64,000 bases of DNA from Haloactinospora alba. Lineage in GTDB: Bacteria > Actinomycetota > Actinomycetes > Streptosporangiales > Streptosporangiaceae. Each line of letters opens with the position of its first letter. Position 1 is the first letter of the stretch. The position numbers and the translations under genes are program-made. The stretch is taken from NCBI RefSeq assembly GCF_006717075.1, contig NZ_VFQC01000001.1, positions 2,589,501 to 2,653,500 of the forward strand, in the 5' to 3' direction. The notes beneath the pieces were generated by a model. That model saw nothing but the letters and a program-made list of their open reading frames with translations, was not told where the DNA came from and ran no database searches. Positions 35,983 to 45,281 of the stretch are shown in pieces.

Positions 35983-37003
35983 CCGCCGGACGGTCAGGAT
36001 AATCGTCCGGACTTCCGATGACCGGTTCCGCGTCCTCCGGATCGGAGTCGGACCGGATATCGATTCGCCACCCGGTGAGGCGGGCAGCCAGCCGCGCGTT
36101 CTGCCCCTCCTTACCGATCGCCAGTGACTGCTGGTAGTCCGGAACTGTGACCCGGGCCACCTTGGCGGCCGGATCGAGCACCTCGACCTCGCTCACCCGC
36201 GCAGGGGAGAGCGCGTTCCCGACGAACACCGCCGGGTCCTCGGAGTGGTCGACGATGTCGATCTTCTCCCCGTTCAGTTCGGTCATGACGTTACGAACCC
36301 GGCTGCCGAGCGGACCGATGCAGGCCCCCTTGGCGTTGACCCCTGTCTGGGTGGACTTCACCGCCATCTTGGTGCGGTACCCGGCCTCCCGGGCGATCGC
36401 CGCGATCTCCACCGTCCCGTCGGCGATCTCGGGAACCTCCAGCTCGAACAGTTTGCGCACCAGGTTGGGATGGGTACGGGACAGGGTCACCGAGGGACCC
36501 TTGTGCCCCTTACGAACCTGGACCACATAGGCCCGCAGCCGTTCCCCGTGCGGGTAGGTCTCACCGGGTACCCGTTCCTGCGGCGGCAGCACCGCCTCCA
36601 CCCTGCCGAGGTCGACGAGGACGTTGCGGGAATCCCTGCCCTGCTGGATGATGCCGGAGACGATGTCGTACTCGCGGCCGGCGAACTCCCCCAGGGTCAT
36701 CTCGTCCTCAGCGTCCCGCAGTCGCTGCAGGATCACCTGCTTGGCTGTCGAGGTCGCGATCCGCCCGAAGCCGACGGGCGTAGCGTCGTACTCGCGCAGG
36801 AAATTGCCTTCGTCGTCATAGTCAGCGGCCCACACCACCACGTGCCCGGTGGAGCGGTTCAGCTCCACCCGCACCGAGAGGTCCGTTCCCTCCTGCCGGT
36901 GGTAAGCGAGCACGAGAGCGTCCTCGATCGCCTTGACGACGAGGTCCACCGAGATGTCCTTCTCGCTTTCCAAACTGCGCAGGACACTCATATCGATATC
37001 CAC
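35957..37003 (-). CDS. nusA: Transcription termination/antitermination factor NusA
   Basis: 348-residue RNA-polymerase-binding factor. The N-terminal domain ([20 protein letters not shown]) is followed by an S1 domain (about 105-180) and two KH domains with [18 protein letters not shown]-like residues (here [20 protein letters not shown]) and [20 protein letters not shown]. It lacks the C-terminal acidic repeats of E. coli NusA, as normal for actinobacteria. Part of the rimP-nusA-infB operon. Confidence 0.97.
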   Translation of the reverse strand: MDIDMSVLRSLESEKDISVDLVVKAIEDALVLAYHRQEGTDLSVRVELNRSTGHVVVWAADYDDEGNFLREYDATPVGFGRIATSTAKQVILQRLRDAEDEMTLGEFAGREYDIVSGIIQQGRDSRNVLVDLGRVEAVLPPQERVPGETYPHGERLRAYVVQVRKGHKGPSVTLSRTHPNLVRKLFELEVPEIADGTVEIAAIAREAGYRTKMAVKSTQTGVNAKGACIGPLGSRVRNVMTELNGEKIDIVDHSEDPAVFVGNALSPARVSEVEVLDPAAKVARVTVPDYQQSLAIGKEGQNARLAARLTGWRIDIRSDSDPEDAEPVIGSPDDYPDRPAGEPNASAR

Positions 37004-37015
37004 GGGGCTCCCCCT

Positions 37016-37498
37016 CTAGTCCGCCGCGCCGACGTCAGGATCGCGGCGGAATTCCACCTGGACTTTGCCGCGCCCCAGATCAGAATAGCCGTACACACGG
37101 TTCTGACCATCGACCTCAAGAGTCACACCCGTTTCGTCCGCGTCCACCACGCGACCGTTCACCTCACCGCCCTCGGCGAGGTCGGCCCGCACCAGACGCC
37201 CTCGGGAGCGTCGCCAATGCCGGGGGTGCGTAATCGGCCGGTCCACTCCGGGCGAGGTCACTTCGAGAACGTAAGGAGCTTTGCCCATGGCATCGGACGC
37301 GTCGAGCACGGTGGAGATCTCCTGCGTCACCACTCCGACGGAGTCGAGGTCAACGCCGTCGTCGGAGTCCACCACGACACGCAGCAGACGCCGTTTGCCG
37401 GCCGGGGTGACCTCAATGGCTTCCAGGTCCAGTCCGGCCTCGGCGAGAACCGGCTCCAACAGCTCGGCGAGACGGTCATGGCGAGCCTGCGCGCCCAT
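37016..37498 (-). CDS. rimP: Ribosome maturation factor RimP
   Basis: 160-residue protein required for 30S assembly. LEAIEVTPAGKRRLLRVVVD and YVLEVTSPGVDRPITHPRHW are the RimP hallmarks; a C-terminal SH3-like domain follows. ATG at 37498 has GGGAGGA seven bases upstream. The first gene of the nusA operon; its promoter must be in the 270 bp to the right, shared with the divergent ferritin-like lipoprotein gene. Confidence 0.95.
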   Translation of the reverse strand: MGAQARHDRLAELLEPVLAEAGLDLEAIEVTPAGKRRLLRVVVDSDDGVDLDSVGVVTQEISTVLDASDAMGKAPYVLEVTSPGVDRPITHPRHWRRSRGRLVRADLAEGGEVNGRVVDADETGVTLEVDGQNRVYGYSDLGRGKVQVEFRRDPDVGAAD

Positions 37499-37771
37499 CA
37501 GTGATCCTCCCCCGGCGAATTCCGCCCGCTCCCCTGGCGAGGATGGGGCGGTCCAGCTGTGCACATAAGTCGTCCGCACGTCACGACGACGGCGGTTGTA
37601 CGATCAAGGGTATCCACAGTCGGCGGTTCTCCAGGCATCATCCACCAAGGTGTGCACCCGACGGTTCGGTTTTCCAGTCTGACCCGCCGTGGCCGCGTGT
37701 TCCGGTGAGCCACGCCCGACGTGTCACGATGGAGATCCTTTCCCCGCACGTCCGCTCAGAGGAGGACGGGT

Positions 37772-38284
37772 TTGGCCCACGGCTACGGCGCCGTCAGCCG
37801 CCGCGCTCTCGTCACAGGTGGGGCCATGGGTGTCGTTGTCGCGGCGCTGGGTGGCTGCCAGGGGCAACGTTGGCACCCCAGTGAGATATCCCCCGACGAG
37901 TACGTCCTGCGTGGTGCGATCACCACCAAGAACCGTCTCATCGACCGTTACGAGACACTCATCGCCGACGGGACCGGGCCGGGGGACCTGCTGGAGCGGC
38001 TACTCACGGACCACAGGCGGCACCTGGAGGCGCTGAAGGGGCGGATGCCGGACCGGGAGCACGAACCTCCCGACCGCGCCGAACCCTCGCCCTCCCCATC
38101 CCCCGTTCCGGAAGGGGACGACACCGACCTCTCCGTGGCCGGGATCCGGGCAGCGGAGCAGAGCGCCGCCGCAGCGCGGCCGCGGGAGGCCCAGCGGGTG
38201 GCGGACCCCGCCCTGAGCCAGCTCCTCGTCAGTATCGGCGCGAGCGAAGCCGGCCACGTCCGACGACTCACGGAGGAAGGTTGA
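37772..38284 (+). CDS. Secreted/lipoprotein-like protein, likely ferritin-like partner
   Basis: 170 residues. The N-terminus has a twin-Arg (SRRALVTGG), a hydrophobic stretch GAMGVVVAALGG and then Cys, so it is probably exported and lipid-anchored. The rest is helical, with a Pro/Ser linker (SPSPSPVPEG) in the middle. The helix YVLRGAITTKNRLIDRYETL and GASEAGHVRRL look like a divergent ferritin-like bundle. The TTG at 37772 is favoured by GAGGAGG six bases before it. It overlaps the DUF4439 gene as TTGA, so translation is coupled. Confidence 0.72.
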   Translation: MAHGYGAVSRRALVTGGAMGVVVAALGGCQGQRWHPSEISPDEYVLRGAITTKNRLIDRYETLIADGTGPGDLLERLLTDHRRHLEALKGRMPDREHEPPDRAEPSPSPSPVPEGDDTDLSVAGIRAAEQSAAAARPREAQRVADPALSQLLVSIGASEAGHVRRLTEEG

Positions 38285-38745
38285 GACCCACAGCCACGGG
38301 GGACATCGCCGCTGACGACGCGCTGCAGGCGGCGCTGGCGGCCGAGCACGCCGCGGTGTACGGCTACGGCTACATCGGCGCCCACAGCACGGAGGGGCAG
38401 CGCGAGCGGAGCCGCCGGTGCCTGGACGAGCACCGCCGCCAACGGGACGTGCTGCGCGAGAAGCTGCGCCAACGCGACGTCACCCCCACCGAGGCCGAGG
38501 ACGCCTACCAGCTCCCGGACGACACCGGGGAGGACGCCCTGGCGTCCTTCGCCCGCGAGCTGGAGGGCACGGCCGCCCAGAACTACCTCCAGCTCGCCTC
38601 GGTGGACGAGCCGCAGTTGCGCGAGCTCGCGGCGCACGCGCTGCAGAGCACAACGGTACGGGGGCTGCCGTGGGGAGCCGAGCTCCCCACGTTCCCCGGG
38701 TTCCCGGACGGCGAGCCCCCCGGACCGGACAGCGCGGGCGAGTGA
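38281..38745 (+). CDS. DUF4439 ferritin-like domain protein
   Basis: 154 residues, mostly helical. DALQAALAAEHAAVYGYGYI near the N-terminus is the DUF4439 helix with its Glu-x-x-Ala-x-x-x-Tyr pattern; EGTAAQNYLQLASV and LRELAAHALQ continue the bundle. Whether it binds iron is unknown. It starts at TTG, with GGAGGAAGG touching the start region, and overlaps the preceding gene by 3 bases. In actinomycetes the same pair commonly lies between rimP and proS. Confidence 0.85.
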   Translation: MRPTATGDIAADDALQAALAAEHAAVYGYGYIGAHSTEGQRERSRRCLDEHRRQRDVLREKLRQRDVTPTEAEDAYQLPDDTGEDALASFARELEGTAAQNYLQLASVDEPQLRELAAHALQSTTVRGLPWGAELPTFPGFPDGEPPGPDSAGE

Positions 38746-38765
38746 GGCGGCCGGTACCGCCTCAC
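38742..38765. terminator. Bidirectional terminator built from two stop codons
   Basis: Perfect 9-bp stem GTGAGGCGG/CCGCCTCAC with a 6-base loop. The left arm contains the DUF4439 stop (TGA, 38743-38745) and the right arm contains the proS stop on the other strand. Confidence 0.75.
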
Positions 38766-40543
38766 ACCCGGCTCACCGCCTCACGGTCCGCAGCCTCACG
38801 ACCGGCCGCCTCGACGACCGTCGCCACCGCCGAGTCGAGCGCGATCTCCGTCCGCTCCCCGCTCCTGCGATCCCGCAGCTCGAGCACCCCGTCGTCGAGG
38901 CCCTTGCCGACGATCAGCGCGGTGGGAACGCCGAGCAGCTCGGCGTCGGTGAACTTCACGCCGGGGGACACGCCCTTGCGGTCGTCCACCAGCACCCGGA
39001 GGCCGGCCTTCTCGAGGTCCTCCGCCAACCGCACCGCGGTGGCGACCTGGTCCCCCTTGCCGGTGCCGACCACGTGGACGTCCGCGGGAGCCACACGGCG
39101 GGGCCACACGATGCCCTTCTCGTCGTGGGACTGCTCGACGATCGCCGCGACGACGCGGGAGACGCCGATCCCGTAGGAGCCCATGGTGACGCGCTTGGGC
39201 TTCCCGTCCGGGCCCAGGGCGTCCAGTTCCGCCGCGTCGGCGTACTTCCGGCCGAGCTGGAACACGTGCCCGAGCTCTATGCCGCGCGCGGTGTACAACG
39301 TGCCCTGCCCGTCCGGTGCGGGGTCGCCCTCCCGCACCTCGGCCGCGTCGACCACGCCGTCCGGTGTGAAATCGCGTCCACAGACCAGGTCGACCACGTG
39401 GTGGTCGACCTGGTCCGCGCCGGTGACCCACCGGGTTCCCTCCGCCACCCGCGGGTCCACGAGGTAGCGGAGCTTGTTCTGCGTCAACGCGGTGGGCCCC
39501 ACGTAGCCCTTCACCAGGAACGGGTTGGCGGCGAAGTCGGCCTCGTCCAGCAGCGCCACCTCGTGCGGGTCCAGCGCCGCTTCCAGCCGCTTCATGTCCA
39601 CGTCCCGGTCCCCGGGAACCCCGACACCGAGGATCTGCCACTCGTCCTCACCCGGGGCGCGGGTCTTGACGAGCACGTTCTTCAGGGTGTCGGCGGCGGT
39701 GAACGACCTGCCCAACCCGGCGTTGTTCATGAACTCGACCAGGGTGTCGATCGTCGGCGTGTCCGGTGTGTGGTGCACCTGCGCCTCGGGCTGGCCCTCG
39801 ACCGGCACCGCGGGAGGGGCCGCCACCCGTACCGCCTCGACGTTGGCGGCGTAGTCGGAACCGGTGCTGCGGACGAAGGTGTCCTCACCGGTGGGTGTCT
39901 CGGCCAGGAACTCCTCGGAGAGGCTCCCTCCCATGGCACCGGACGTCGCGGAGACGACGGCGTAGTCCAGTCCCAGCTGGTCGAAGATCCGGACGTAGGC
40001 GTCCCGGTGCAGCTCGTAGGAACGCTGCAGCCCCTCGTCGTCGATGTCGAAGGAGTAGGAGTCCTTCATGTGGAACTCGCGTCCGCGCAGGATGCCGGCG
40101 CGGGGACGCGCCTCGTCCCGGAACTTCTCCTGGATCTGGTAGAGGAAGACGGGGAAGTCCTTGTAGGAGGAGTACTCCCCCTTGACGAGGTCGGCGAACA
40201 GTTCCTCGTGCGTGGGGCCGAGGAGGTAGTCGGCGCCCTTCCGGTCCTGCAGGCGGAACAACAGGTCCCCGTACTCGGTCCACCGCCCGCTGGCCTCGTA
40301 GAGCTCCCGGGGGAGCAGGGCGGGCAGCAGCACCTCCTGGGCCCCGATGCGGGACATCTCCGCGCGGATGACGTCGGCCACGTTGTCCAGCACCATCTTT
40401 CCGAGCGGCATCCAGGAGTAGACGCCGGGGGCGGCGCGACGCACGTATCCGCCGCGGGCCAACAGTTTGTGGCTGGGCACCTCGGCGTCGGCGGGATCCT
40501 CGCGCAGGGTGCGTAGGAACAGGGTCGACATCCGCAGCAGCAC
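38762..40543 (-). CDS. proS: Proline--tRNA ligase (bacterial type)
   Basis: 593-residue class II synthetase that charges tRNA-Pro. Motif 1 surrounds [20 protein letters not shown]; motif 2 has [20 protein letters not shown]; an editing (INS) domain occupies roughly 225-405; motif 3 is [17 protein letters not shown]; the anticodon domain follows. The GTG start at 40543 has GAGGAG six bases upstream; the more usual MSTLFLRTL start lies four codons inside but is too far from that site. Confidence 0.97.
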   Translation of the reverse strand: MLLRMSTLFLRTLREDPADAEVPSHKLLARGGYVRRAAPGVYSWMPLGKMVLDNVADVIRAEMSRIGAQEVLLPALLPRELYEASGRWTEYGDLLFRLQDRKGADYLLGPTHEELFADLVKGEYSSYKDFPVFLYQIQEKFRDEARPRAGILRGREFHMKDSYSFDIDDEGLQRSYELHRDAYVRIFDQLGLDYAVVSATSGAMGGSLSEEFLAETPTGEDTFVRSTGSDYAANVEAVRVAAPPAVPVEGQPEAQVHHTPDTPTIDTLVEFMNNAGLGRSFTAADTLKNVLVKTRAPGEDEWQILGVGVPGDRDVDMKRLEAALDPHEVALLDEADFAANPFLVKGYVGPTALTQNKLRYLVDPRVAEGTRWVTGADQVDHHVVDLVCGRDFTPDGVVDAAEVREGDPAPDGQGTLYTARGIELGHVFQLGRKYADAAELDALGPDGKPKRVTMGSYGIGVSRVVAAIVEQSHDEKGIVWPRRVAPADVHVVGTGKGDQVATAVRLAEDLEKAGLRVLVDDRKGVSPGVKFTDAELLGVPTALIVGKGLDDGVLELRDRRSGERTEIALDSAVATVVEAAGREAADREAVSRV

Positions 40544-40797
40544 GGCCGCTCCTCAGTAGCGATGGGGATAACACGATTGCGATTGGGAAGTTCCAGGCTA
40601 CTGGGACACGGACACGCTCGCAGCCGCGTTCCGCGCGGCGGCCTCCCGGACCGGCCCCCGCCGTCCCGAGCAGCTCGGCTCCGTCGCGGCGCGGGAGGCA
40701 CGAGGGAGTACCGTTTCCCCAGTGGGAGGCGACGCCTCGGGTCGCGGGTGGCAACGCGGCCGGCGGACAGTTGGGAACCGATTCGGACGGGAGCGCC

Positions 40798-41643
40798 ATG
40801 GGTGGGCACGAGACCGGGGACGCGGGCCCGTCGGAGCGCCCGGACGTACGGGTGATGCGGGACGCGGACCGGAGCGACGCCTGGATCCTGGTGGCGGACG
40901 GGACACCGCAGTCCCACGTCGACCTTTCCGACCCCACCTACCTGGACTTCGAGTACGTGCGGCGGCTGGCCCACGTCGCCGACCTCACCGCCCCTGAGGG
41001 GGCGCCGATCGCGGCGCTGCACCTCGGCGCGGGAGCGCTCACGCTCCCCCGCTACATCGCCGCCACCAGGCCGGGCTCCCGGCAGCGCGCCGTGGACGAC
41101 AACCCCGAACTCGTGGAACGGGTCCGGTCGGAGCTTCCCTGGGGGCGGGAACTGCGCATCCGGGTCGGTATCCAGGACGCGCGCACCTGGTTGGCGCAGC
41201 GCCAGACGGCGAGTGCCGACCTGCTCGTGTGCGACGTCTTCGCGGGCGCGCGCACCCCGGCCGCCCTGACCTCGGTGGAGTTCCACTCCGAGGTGGCACG
41301 GGTGCTGCGGGGTACCGGGCTAGCGGCGTTCAACATCGGTGACGGTCACCGGATGCGGCACGTGCGGTCCCAGGTCGCCACCGCGTCCGCGGTGTTCTCC
41401 GAGGTCGCTCTCCTCGCCGAACCACGGGTGCTGCGCGGGCGGAGGTTCGGCAACCTCGTACTGGTCGCCTCGGACGGTTCGCTGCCCGTCGGGGAGCTCG
41501 CGCACCGTGCCCACCACGACCCCGACATGGCGCGCCTCCTGGAAGGCGCGGAGCTGGACCGTTTCGCGTCGGGGGCACGGCCGGTGCACGATGCCGACGC
41601 CGAGGCCTCCCCGGCGCCGCCGGAGGACGCGTTCCTACGTTAG
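40798..41643 (+). CDS. Spermidine-synthase-like methyltransferase-fold protein
   Basis: 281 residues with a Rossmann fold of the polyamine-synthase class. ALHLGAGALTLPRYIAATRP is the cofactor loop, VDDNPELVERVR follows with an acidic ribose contact, and SADLLVCDVFAGARTPAAL holds the DxF motif. Such stand-alone actinobacterial members are annotated as fused-type spermidine synthases, but their substrate is not established. ATG at 40798 with GGGAG four bases upstream is preferred over an upstream TTG. The stop codon lies in the end of a MITE-like element, so the C-terminus may have been shortened. Confidence 0.8.
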   Translation: MGGHETGDAGPSERPDVRVMRDADRSDAWILVADGTPQSHVDLSDPTYLDFEYVRRLAHVADLTAPEGAPIAALHLGAGALTLPRYIAATRPGSRQRAVDDNPELVERVRSELPWGRELRIRVGIQDARTWLAQRQTASADLLVCDVFAGARTPAALTSVEFHSEVARVLRGTGLAAFNIGDGHRMRHVRSQVATASAVFSEVALLAEPRVLRGRRFGNLVLVASDGSLPVGELAHRAHHDPDMARLLEGAELDRFASGARPVHDADAEASPAPPEDAFLR

Positions 41644-41795
41644 GTCCTGTTTTCCGGACGCTGTTCGTCGCGAGCGGCTTCTCCCGTGCCGCCCGGCACG
41701 GCCGGTCAGGGAGGCGGAGCGGACCCTCCGCCGACCCCGCCGGGCGGTGTCCCGGGGCGGCGCGCAGCAGGACAAGCGCCCGAAAAACAGGACCT
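41642..41795. mobile_element. MITE-like element with 22-bp terminal inverted repeats
   Basis: The left end AGGTCCTGTTTTCCGGACGC and the reverse complement of the right end AGGTCCTGTTTTTCGGGCGC differ at two positions in 22. The 110-bp interior is GC-rich and codes for nothing visible. The tips match the IS5-family element at 16641 over the first 12 bases (TAGGTCCTGTTT), so a related transposase could have moved it. No clean TA duplication remains on the right. It could also act as a terminator between converging genes. Confidence 0.65.
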
Positions 41796-41866
41796 GGTAC
41801 TCCGGTGTACCGCGCCGGCCCCGCAGCGCTCGTGGCGGCAGCCTCCACCGGAGGGGCCCGGACGGT

Positions 41867-42550
41867 TCAGGGGGGAAGCTCGCGTTCGAGCATGGCGGAG
41901 AACTCGTCGGTGTGCTGGAGCTGCAGTCCGCCGGCGGGGTCGCTGCGGGTGGGCATGCAGGAGAGCTTCCCGCCGCGCCACCAGATCATCTGGTCGGTGA
42001 TCGCCTCCCCCCGGTCGAGGCTCCGGAAGGTCTGGTACAGGAAGGGCAGCAACGGTATCGACCGTTTGCTGCGCAGTACGGCGTAGACGAGGACGTTGGG
42101 GTCCGGCAGCATCACGATGGCCCCGTAGGGCAGCGGTTCCCGGGCGAGTTCCGCCAGGCGCATCACGTGTGCCGAGCCGGGCCAGGTGAGGCCGTGGACA
42201 ACGTGCACCGGGGTGTCGGCGGTGGTCTGGTACGTCTGCCCGTCCACGGGGTCCTGGGCCATGTTCCTCAGGGCGGTGAACCACACGTCCTGCTTGCTGA
42301 CCCCCCACGCCTGCAGGTACCGCTTGTCCAGCACCATCGCCTCGTAGGAGGACGGCTGCGTCTGGTAGCAGACGAGCGCCGTCAGGTGGGGGTTCACCGA
42401 GTACGCCAGCATCTCCGTTCCCAGGGAGCTCGGATCGCCGGTGAGAGCGACCCGCAGTTGCGGGGCCGCCACGGGGAACGGCATGGACAGCACATAGCCG
42501 TGCATGTCCGGTTGCGGGCCGTGCGCGGGCTCGGGAGGTGGGACGCCCAT
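41867..42550 (-). CDS. Conserved actinobacterial hypothetical protein
   Basis: 227 residues without signal peptide or membrane helix. I do not recognise a characterised family; the run PYGAIVMLPDPNVLVYAVL followed by TDQMIWWRGGKLS resembles actinobacterial hypotheticals of the DUF1444-like kind, but only weakly. It has a mix of beta strands and a C-terminal acidic end. ATG at 42550 is chosen because upstream codons lose protein-like composition; no clear ribosome site is present. It converges on the MITE-like element and is divergent from cydA. Confidence 0.6.
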   Translation of the reverse strand: MGVPPPEPAHGPQPDMHGYVLSMPFPVAAPQLRVALTGDPSSLGTEMLAYSVNPHLTALVCYQTQPSSYEAMVLDKRYLQAWGVSKQDVWFTALRNMAQDPVDGQTYQTTADTPVHVVHGLTWPGSAHVMRLAELAREPLPYGAIVMLPDPNVLVYAVLRSKRSIPLLPFLYQTFRSLDRGEAITDQMIWWRGGKLSCMPTRSDPAGGLQLQHTDEFSAMLERELPP

Positions 42551-42919
42551 CACTGGATCTCGCGCTCCTCGTCGTCGATGGCACTGCGGTGTGCCGACCG
42601 TACCGGTACGTCGGTGGCGTGTATGGGACGAGCGCACCCGGCTCGCCGTTCCCACCCGGCCGCCCCGGTTGGCCGCGGACGCACTCCCGCGCGCGTCACG
42701 TACCGTTCCGGCCCGTGCCACCGGCGTCGCGGAACGCGCCGCCAGGGGCGGCTGCCCCGGGAGCGGGCCCTCCTACTCCCATGGCGGTAGCCCGGGCGCC
42801 GTCGGCACTCCCGGAGTCGTAGCGCGGGAGTCCCCCCGGGGACGACGCCCGCGCCGCGGGCGGTCGGGGACGCTTTCGTCCGTACCCGCTGTCCCCGCAC
42901 CCCACGAGACGGAACCGGC
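42551..42919. other. Divergent intergenic region between the hypothetical gene and cydA
   Basis: No gene is seen. It should hold both promoters. The only symmetrical element noticed is the 12-bp palindrome CGTACCGGTACG (42599-42610), about 50 bases upstream of the minus-strand gene. Confidence 0.35.
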
Positions 42920-44155
42920 ATGGTCGACGATCCCCTGCTTCTGGCACGGCTGCAGTTCGCGCTGACCGCGGGAACGCACTACCTGTTCGTGGCCTTCACT
43001 CTGGGACTGGCGCCGTTCCTCCTGTTCGGCCAGCTCAGCGCGACCCTGCGTGGCGACGCGGGGCGGATGCTGGGGGTGCGGTTCTGGGGAGGCCTCTATG
43101 TCGTGAACTACGGGATGGGGGTGCTGTCCGGGATCGTCATGGAGTTGCAGCTCGCGACCGGGTGGAAGGGCCTCAACGAGGTCTTCGGGTACACCTTCGG
43201 GGCCCCGCTGGCGGTGGAGACGATGGGAGCCTTCTTCCTCGAGTCCACGTTCCTGGGGCTGTGGGTGTTCGGGTGGGACCGGATGGGCCGCTGGACGCAC
43301 CTGTCCTGCCTCGCGGTGGTCACCGCGACCGCCTACGCCTCAGCGTTCTGGGTGCTTGTCGCCAACGGTTTCCTGCGCCATCCGAGCGGCATTCGGATGC
43401 AGGACGGCACAGCCGTCCTCACCAACCCCGCGGCGCTGCTCGCTTTCGGTCACGTGACGGTGAGCGCGCTGCTGTTGGGCGGGCTGGTCACCGCCGCCGT
43501 GAGCGCCTACCACCTGAGTCGGGGCCACGACCCGCACGGGATCTACCGCCGCGGTGTCCACAGTGGTCTCGCCGTGATCACGGCTGCCGCCCTCCCCACC
43601 GTGGCGCTGGGTGGTTCCCAGCACGTTCTCGACCAGCGCCCTCCGCCAGCCAGCGGTCTCACCTACAGCGCCACGGAGATCGCGCGAATCGAGGACGCCT
43701 ACGGGGCGACGGCGACAGCGGCGGTGTTCGGTCACCTCGGCTACGCCGTGATGGTGCTGAGCTGGCTGCTGGTCGTCGGGGTCGCCGGCGTCGGTGCCGT
43801 GGTGTGGCTGCTGGGCGGGTTACGGCGGTGGCGCTGGTTCCACTGGACCCTGGTGTTCTCCCCCGTTCTCGCGTTCACCGCCAGCATCGGCGGCTGGGTC
43901 TACCGGGAGACCGACCGCCAGCCCTGGGCGGTGACACACCTGCTCACCACCGCCGACGCCCGTACGGAGATGTCCGCGGGAGCGGCGGCCGCCTCGGCCC
44001 TCCTGTTCACGCTCGCCTTCCTCGTCCTGGCAACGGTCACCTACCGGCTGCTGGTGCGTTTCGCCCGGCGGGGGCCGTACGGCGGCCCGCTCGCACCGCC
44101 CACCGAACACACCGAACACACCGACGGAACGCAACCGCCCGAGCCCGTTCTCTGA
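42920..44155 (+). CDS. cydA: Cytochrome bd-type oxidase subunit I, short form
   Basis: Membrane subunit that oxidises quinol and reduces O2. At 411 residues it is shorter than usual (450-520). Haem-ligand candidates are present: His20 in GTHYLFVAFTLG, Glu100 and Glu108 in VETMGAFFLESTFLGLW, His178 in AFGHVTVS, and Met278 in GYAVMVLSW. The GRQPW motif appears as ETDRQPWAV. The periplasmic Q-loop between about 232 and 268 is much reduced. It overlaps none of its neighbours; cydB follows after 14 bp. It may be a divergent bd-like oxidase rather than the main one. Confidence 0.85.
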   Translation: MVDDPLLLARLQFALTAGTHYLFVAFTLGLAPFLLFGQLSATLRGDAGRMLGVRFWGGLYVVNYGMGVLSGIVMELQLATGWKGLNEVFGYTFGAPLAVETMGAFFLESTFLGLWVFGWDRMGRWTHLSCLAVVTATAYASAFWVLVANGFLRHPSGIRMQDGTAVLTNPAALLAFGHVTVSALLLGGLVTAAVSAYHLSRGHDPHGIYRRGVHSGLAVITAAALPTVALGGSQHVLDQRPPPASGLTYSATEIARIEDAYGATATAAVFGHLGYAVMVLSWLLVVGVAGVGAVVWLLGGLRRWRWFHWTLVFSPVLAFTASIGGWVYRETDRQPWAVTHLLTTADARTEMSAGAAAASALLFTLAFLVLATVTYRLLVRFARRGPYGGPLAPPTEHTEHTDGTQPPEPVL

Positions 44156-44169
44156 GCAGGGAGACCACG

Positions 44170-45093
44170 ATGGAACACCCCGCCGCCCTCGCCCTCACCA
44201 GCCTGACAGTGGGTTACTTCGTCCTCGCCGGATGCGATGTCGGCCTCGGTATGCTCATGCCCCACCTCGCCCGCACCGCCGGTGACCGCCGCCGTCTGGT
44301 CGCCGCGATCGCACCGTACTTCCTGGGAACCGAGGTGTGGCTCGTCGCGACCGTCGGGATGATGGTGGGGCTCTTTCCCGAGGTGGAGAGCCGCCTCCCG
44401 GCCGCTGTGGTGCTGCTGGTGCTCCTGCCGGGGTGGCTGTCGCGGGACGCCGGGCTGTGGCTGCGGTCCCGCTCCCGCACCGCGGCCTGGCGGCATGCCT
44501 GTGACACGGCCGTGGTGGTGGGGAGCTGGGCCCTCGCCGTGGGGTTGGGGCTGGTGCTGGCGGACCTGTTGACCGGTGGCCGGCCCGGTCCGGCGACCGT
44601 GTTCTACACGCTCACCACGGTCCTCCTGTTGGCGCTGCGCGGGGCCGCGTTCGGGGCCGAGCGTCTCGTCCCTCCCGAGCACGCCGCGGGCAGGGCGGAA
44701 AGCGCCGACGCCGCTGCCAGACTGACCCGCACGCTCGCGCGCGGCGGAGTGGTGGCCACGGCGCTGGCGACGGGTGCCGCGTTCCTCCCCGGAGCCGGTC
44801 CGGAACGGCTTCTGCCAGCGGCGGCGGGTGCCGCGGTGCTGGTGGCGGTCCTGGCCGTGGCCTCCGGACTCTCCGGGCCGCGGTGGTCGGGGACCACGTC
44901 GGCACTGGCGGTGGCCATCCCACCGCTGGTGACAGCCCTGTCCGCCGGACTGCCCACACCGGCCGCTCCCCCGCAGACCCTGGCACTGGTGGGAACCACC
45001 CTGCTTCCCCTGGTTCCGGTCATGGCTGTCGGGCAGATATGGCTTTACCGATTGTCACGCCGCCCCGCCAGCACGCCCGGGTTCTTCGCGTGA
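44170..45093 (+). CDS. cydB: Cytochrome bd-type oxidase subunit II
   Basis: 307-residue partner of CydA with about eight membrane helices. The N-terminal YFVLAGCDVGLGML corresponds to the conserved YxxLDGFDLGxGxL, and GTEVWLVATVGMMVGLFPEV to the second conserved block. The Phe and one Asp of the first motif are replaced (AGCD), which fits a divergent subfamily like its partner. It is truncated compared with the usual 330-380 residues but has an intact end. AGGGAGA lies before the ATG. Confidence 0.85.
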   Translation: MEHPAALALTSLTVGYFVLAGCDVGLGMLMPHLARTAGDRRRLVAAIAPYFLGTEVWLVATVGMMVGLFPEVESRLPAAVVLLVLLPGWLSRDAGLWLRSRSRTAAWRHACDTAVVVGSWALAVGLGLVLADLLTGGRPGPATVFYTLTTVLLLALRGAAFGAERLVPPEHAAGRAESADAAARLTRTLARGGVVATALATGAAFLPGAGPERLLPAAAGAAVLVAVLAVASGLSGPRWSGTTSALAVAIPPLVTALSAGLPTPAAPPQTLALVGTTLLPLVPVMAVGQIWLYRLSRRPASTPGFFA

Positions 45094-45236
45094 ACCCGCT
45101 GGGTACGGGCGCACCCGAACGGAGGCAGCGCGCCCGGGAGCCCCGAACGGCGGAAAGTATGCGTAGCGGCTCGCGAGAACGGGCATCCGGTTACTGGCGA
45201 CGGTTCGTCGCTCGGAATCGCATCCGTACTCGCGCG

Positions 45237-45260
45237 GCCTGTCCGGTGACCGGAACAGGC
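45237..45260. promoter_or_regulatory. Inverted repeat just upstream of the Cys-rich gene
   Basis: Twenty-four bases forming GCCTGT-CCGGTGACCGGA-ACAGGC (outer arms exact, inner CCGG also paired), nine bases before the ribosome site of the small Cys-rich gene. Likely operator, possibly for a metal sensor or the nearby TetR; unproven. Confidence 0.4.
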
Positions 45261-45281
45261 GTGGCCAAAGGAGGAAAGACC

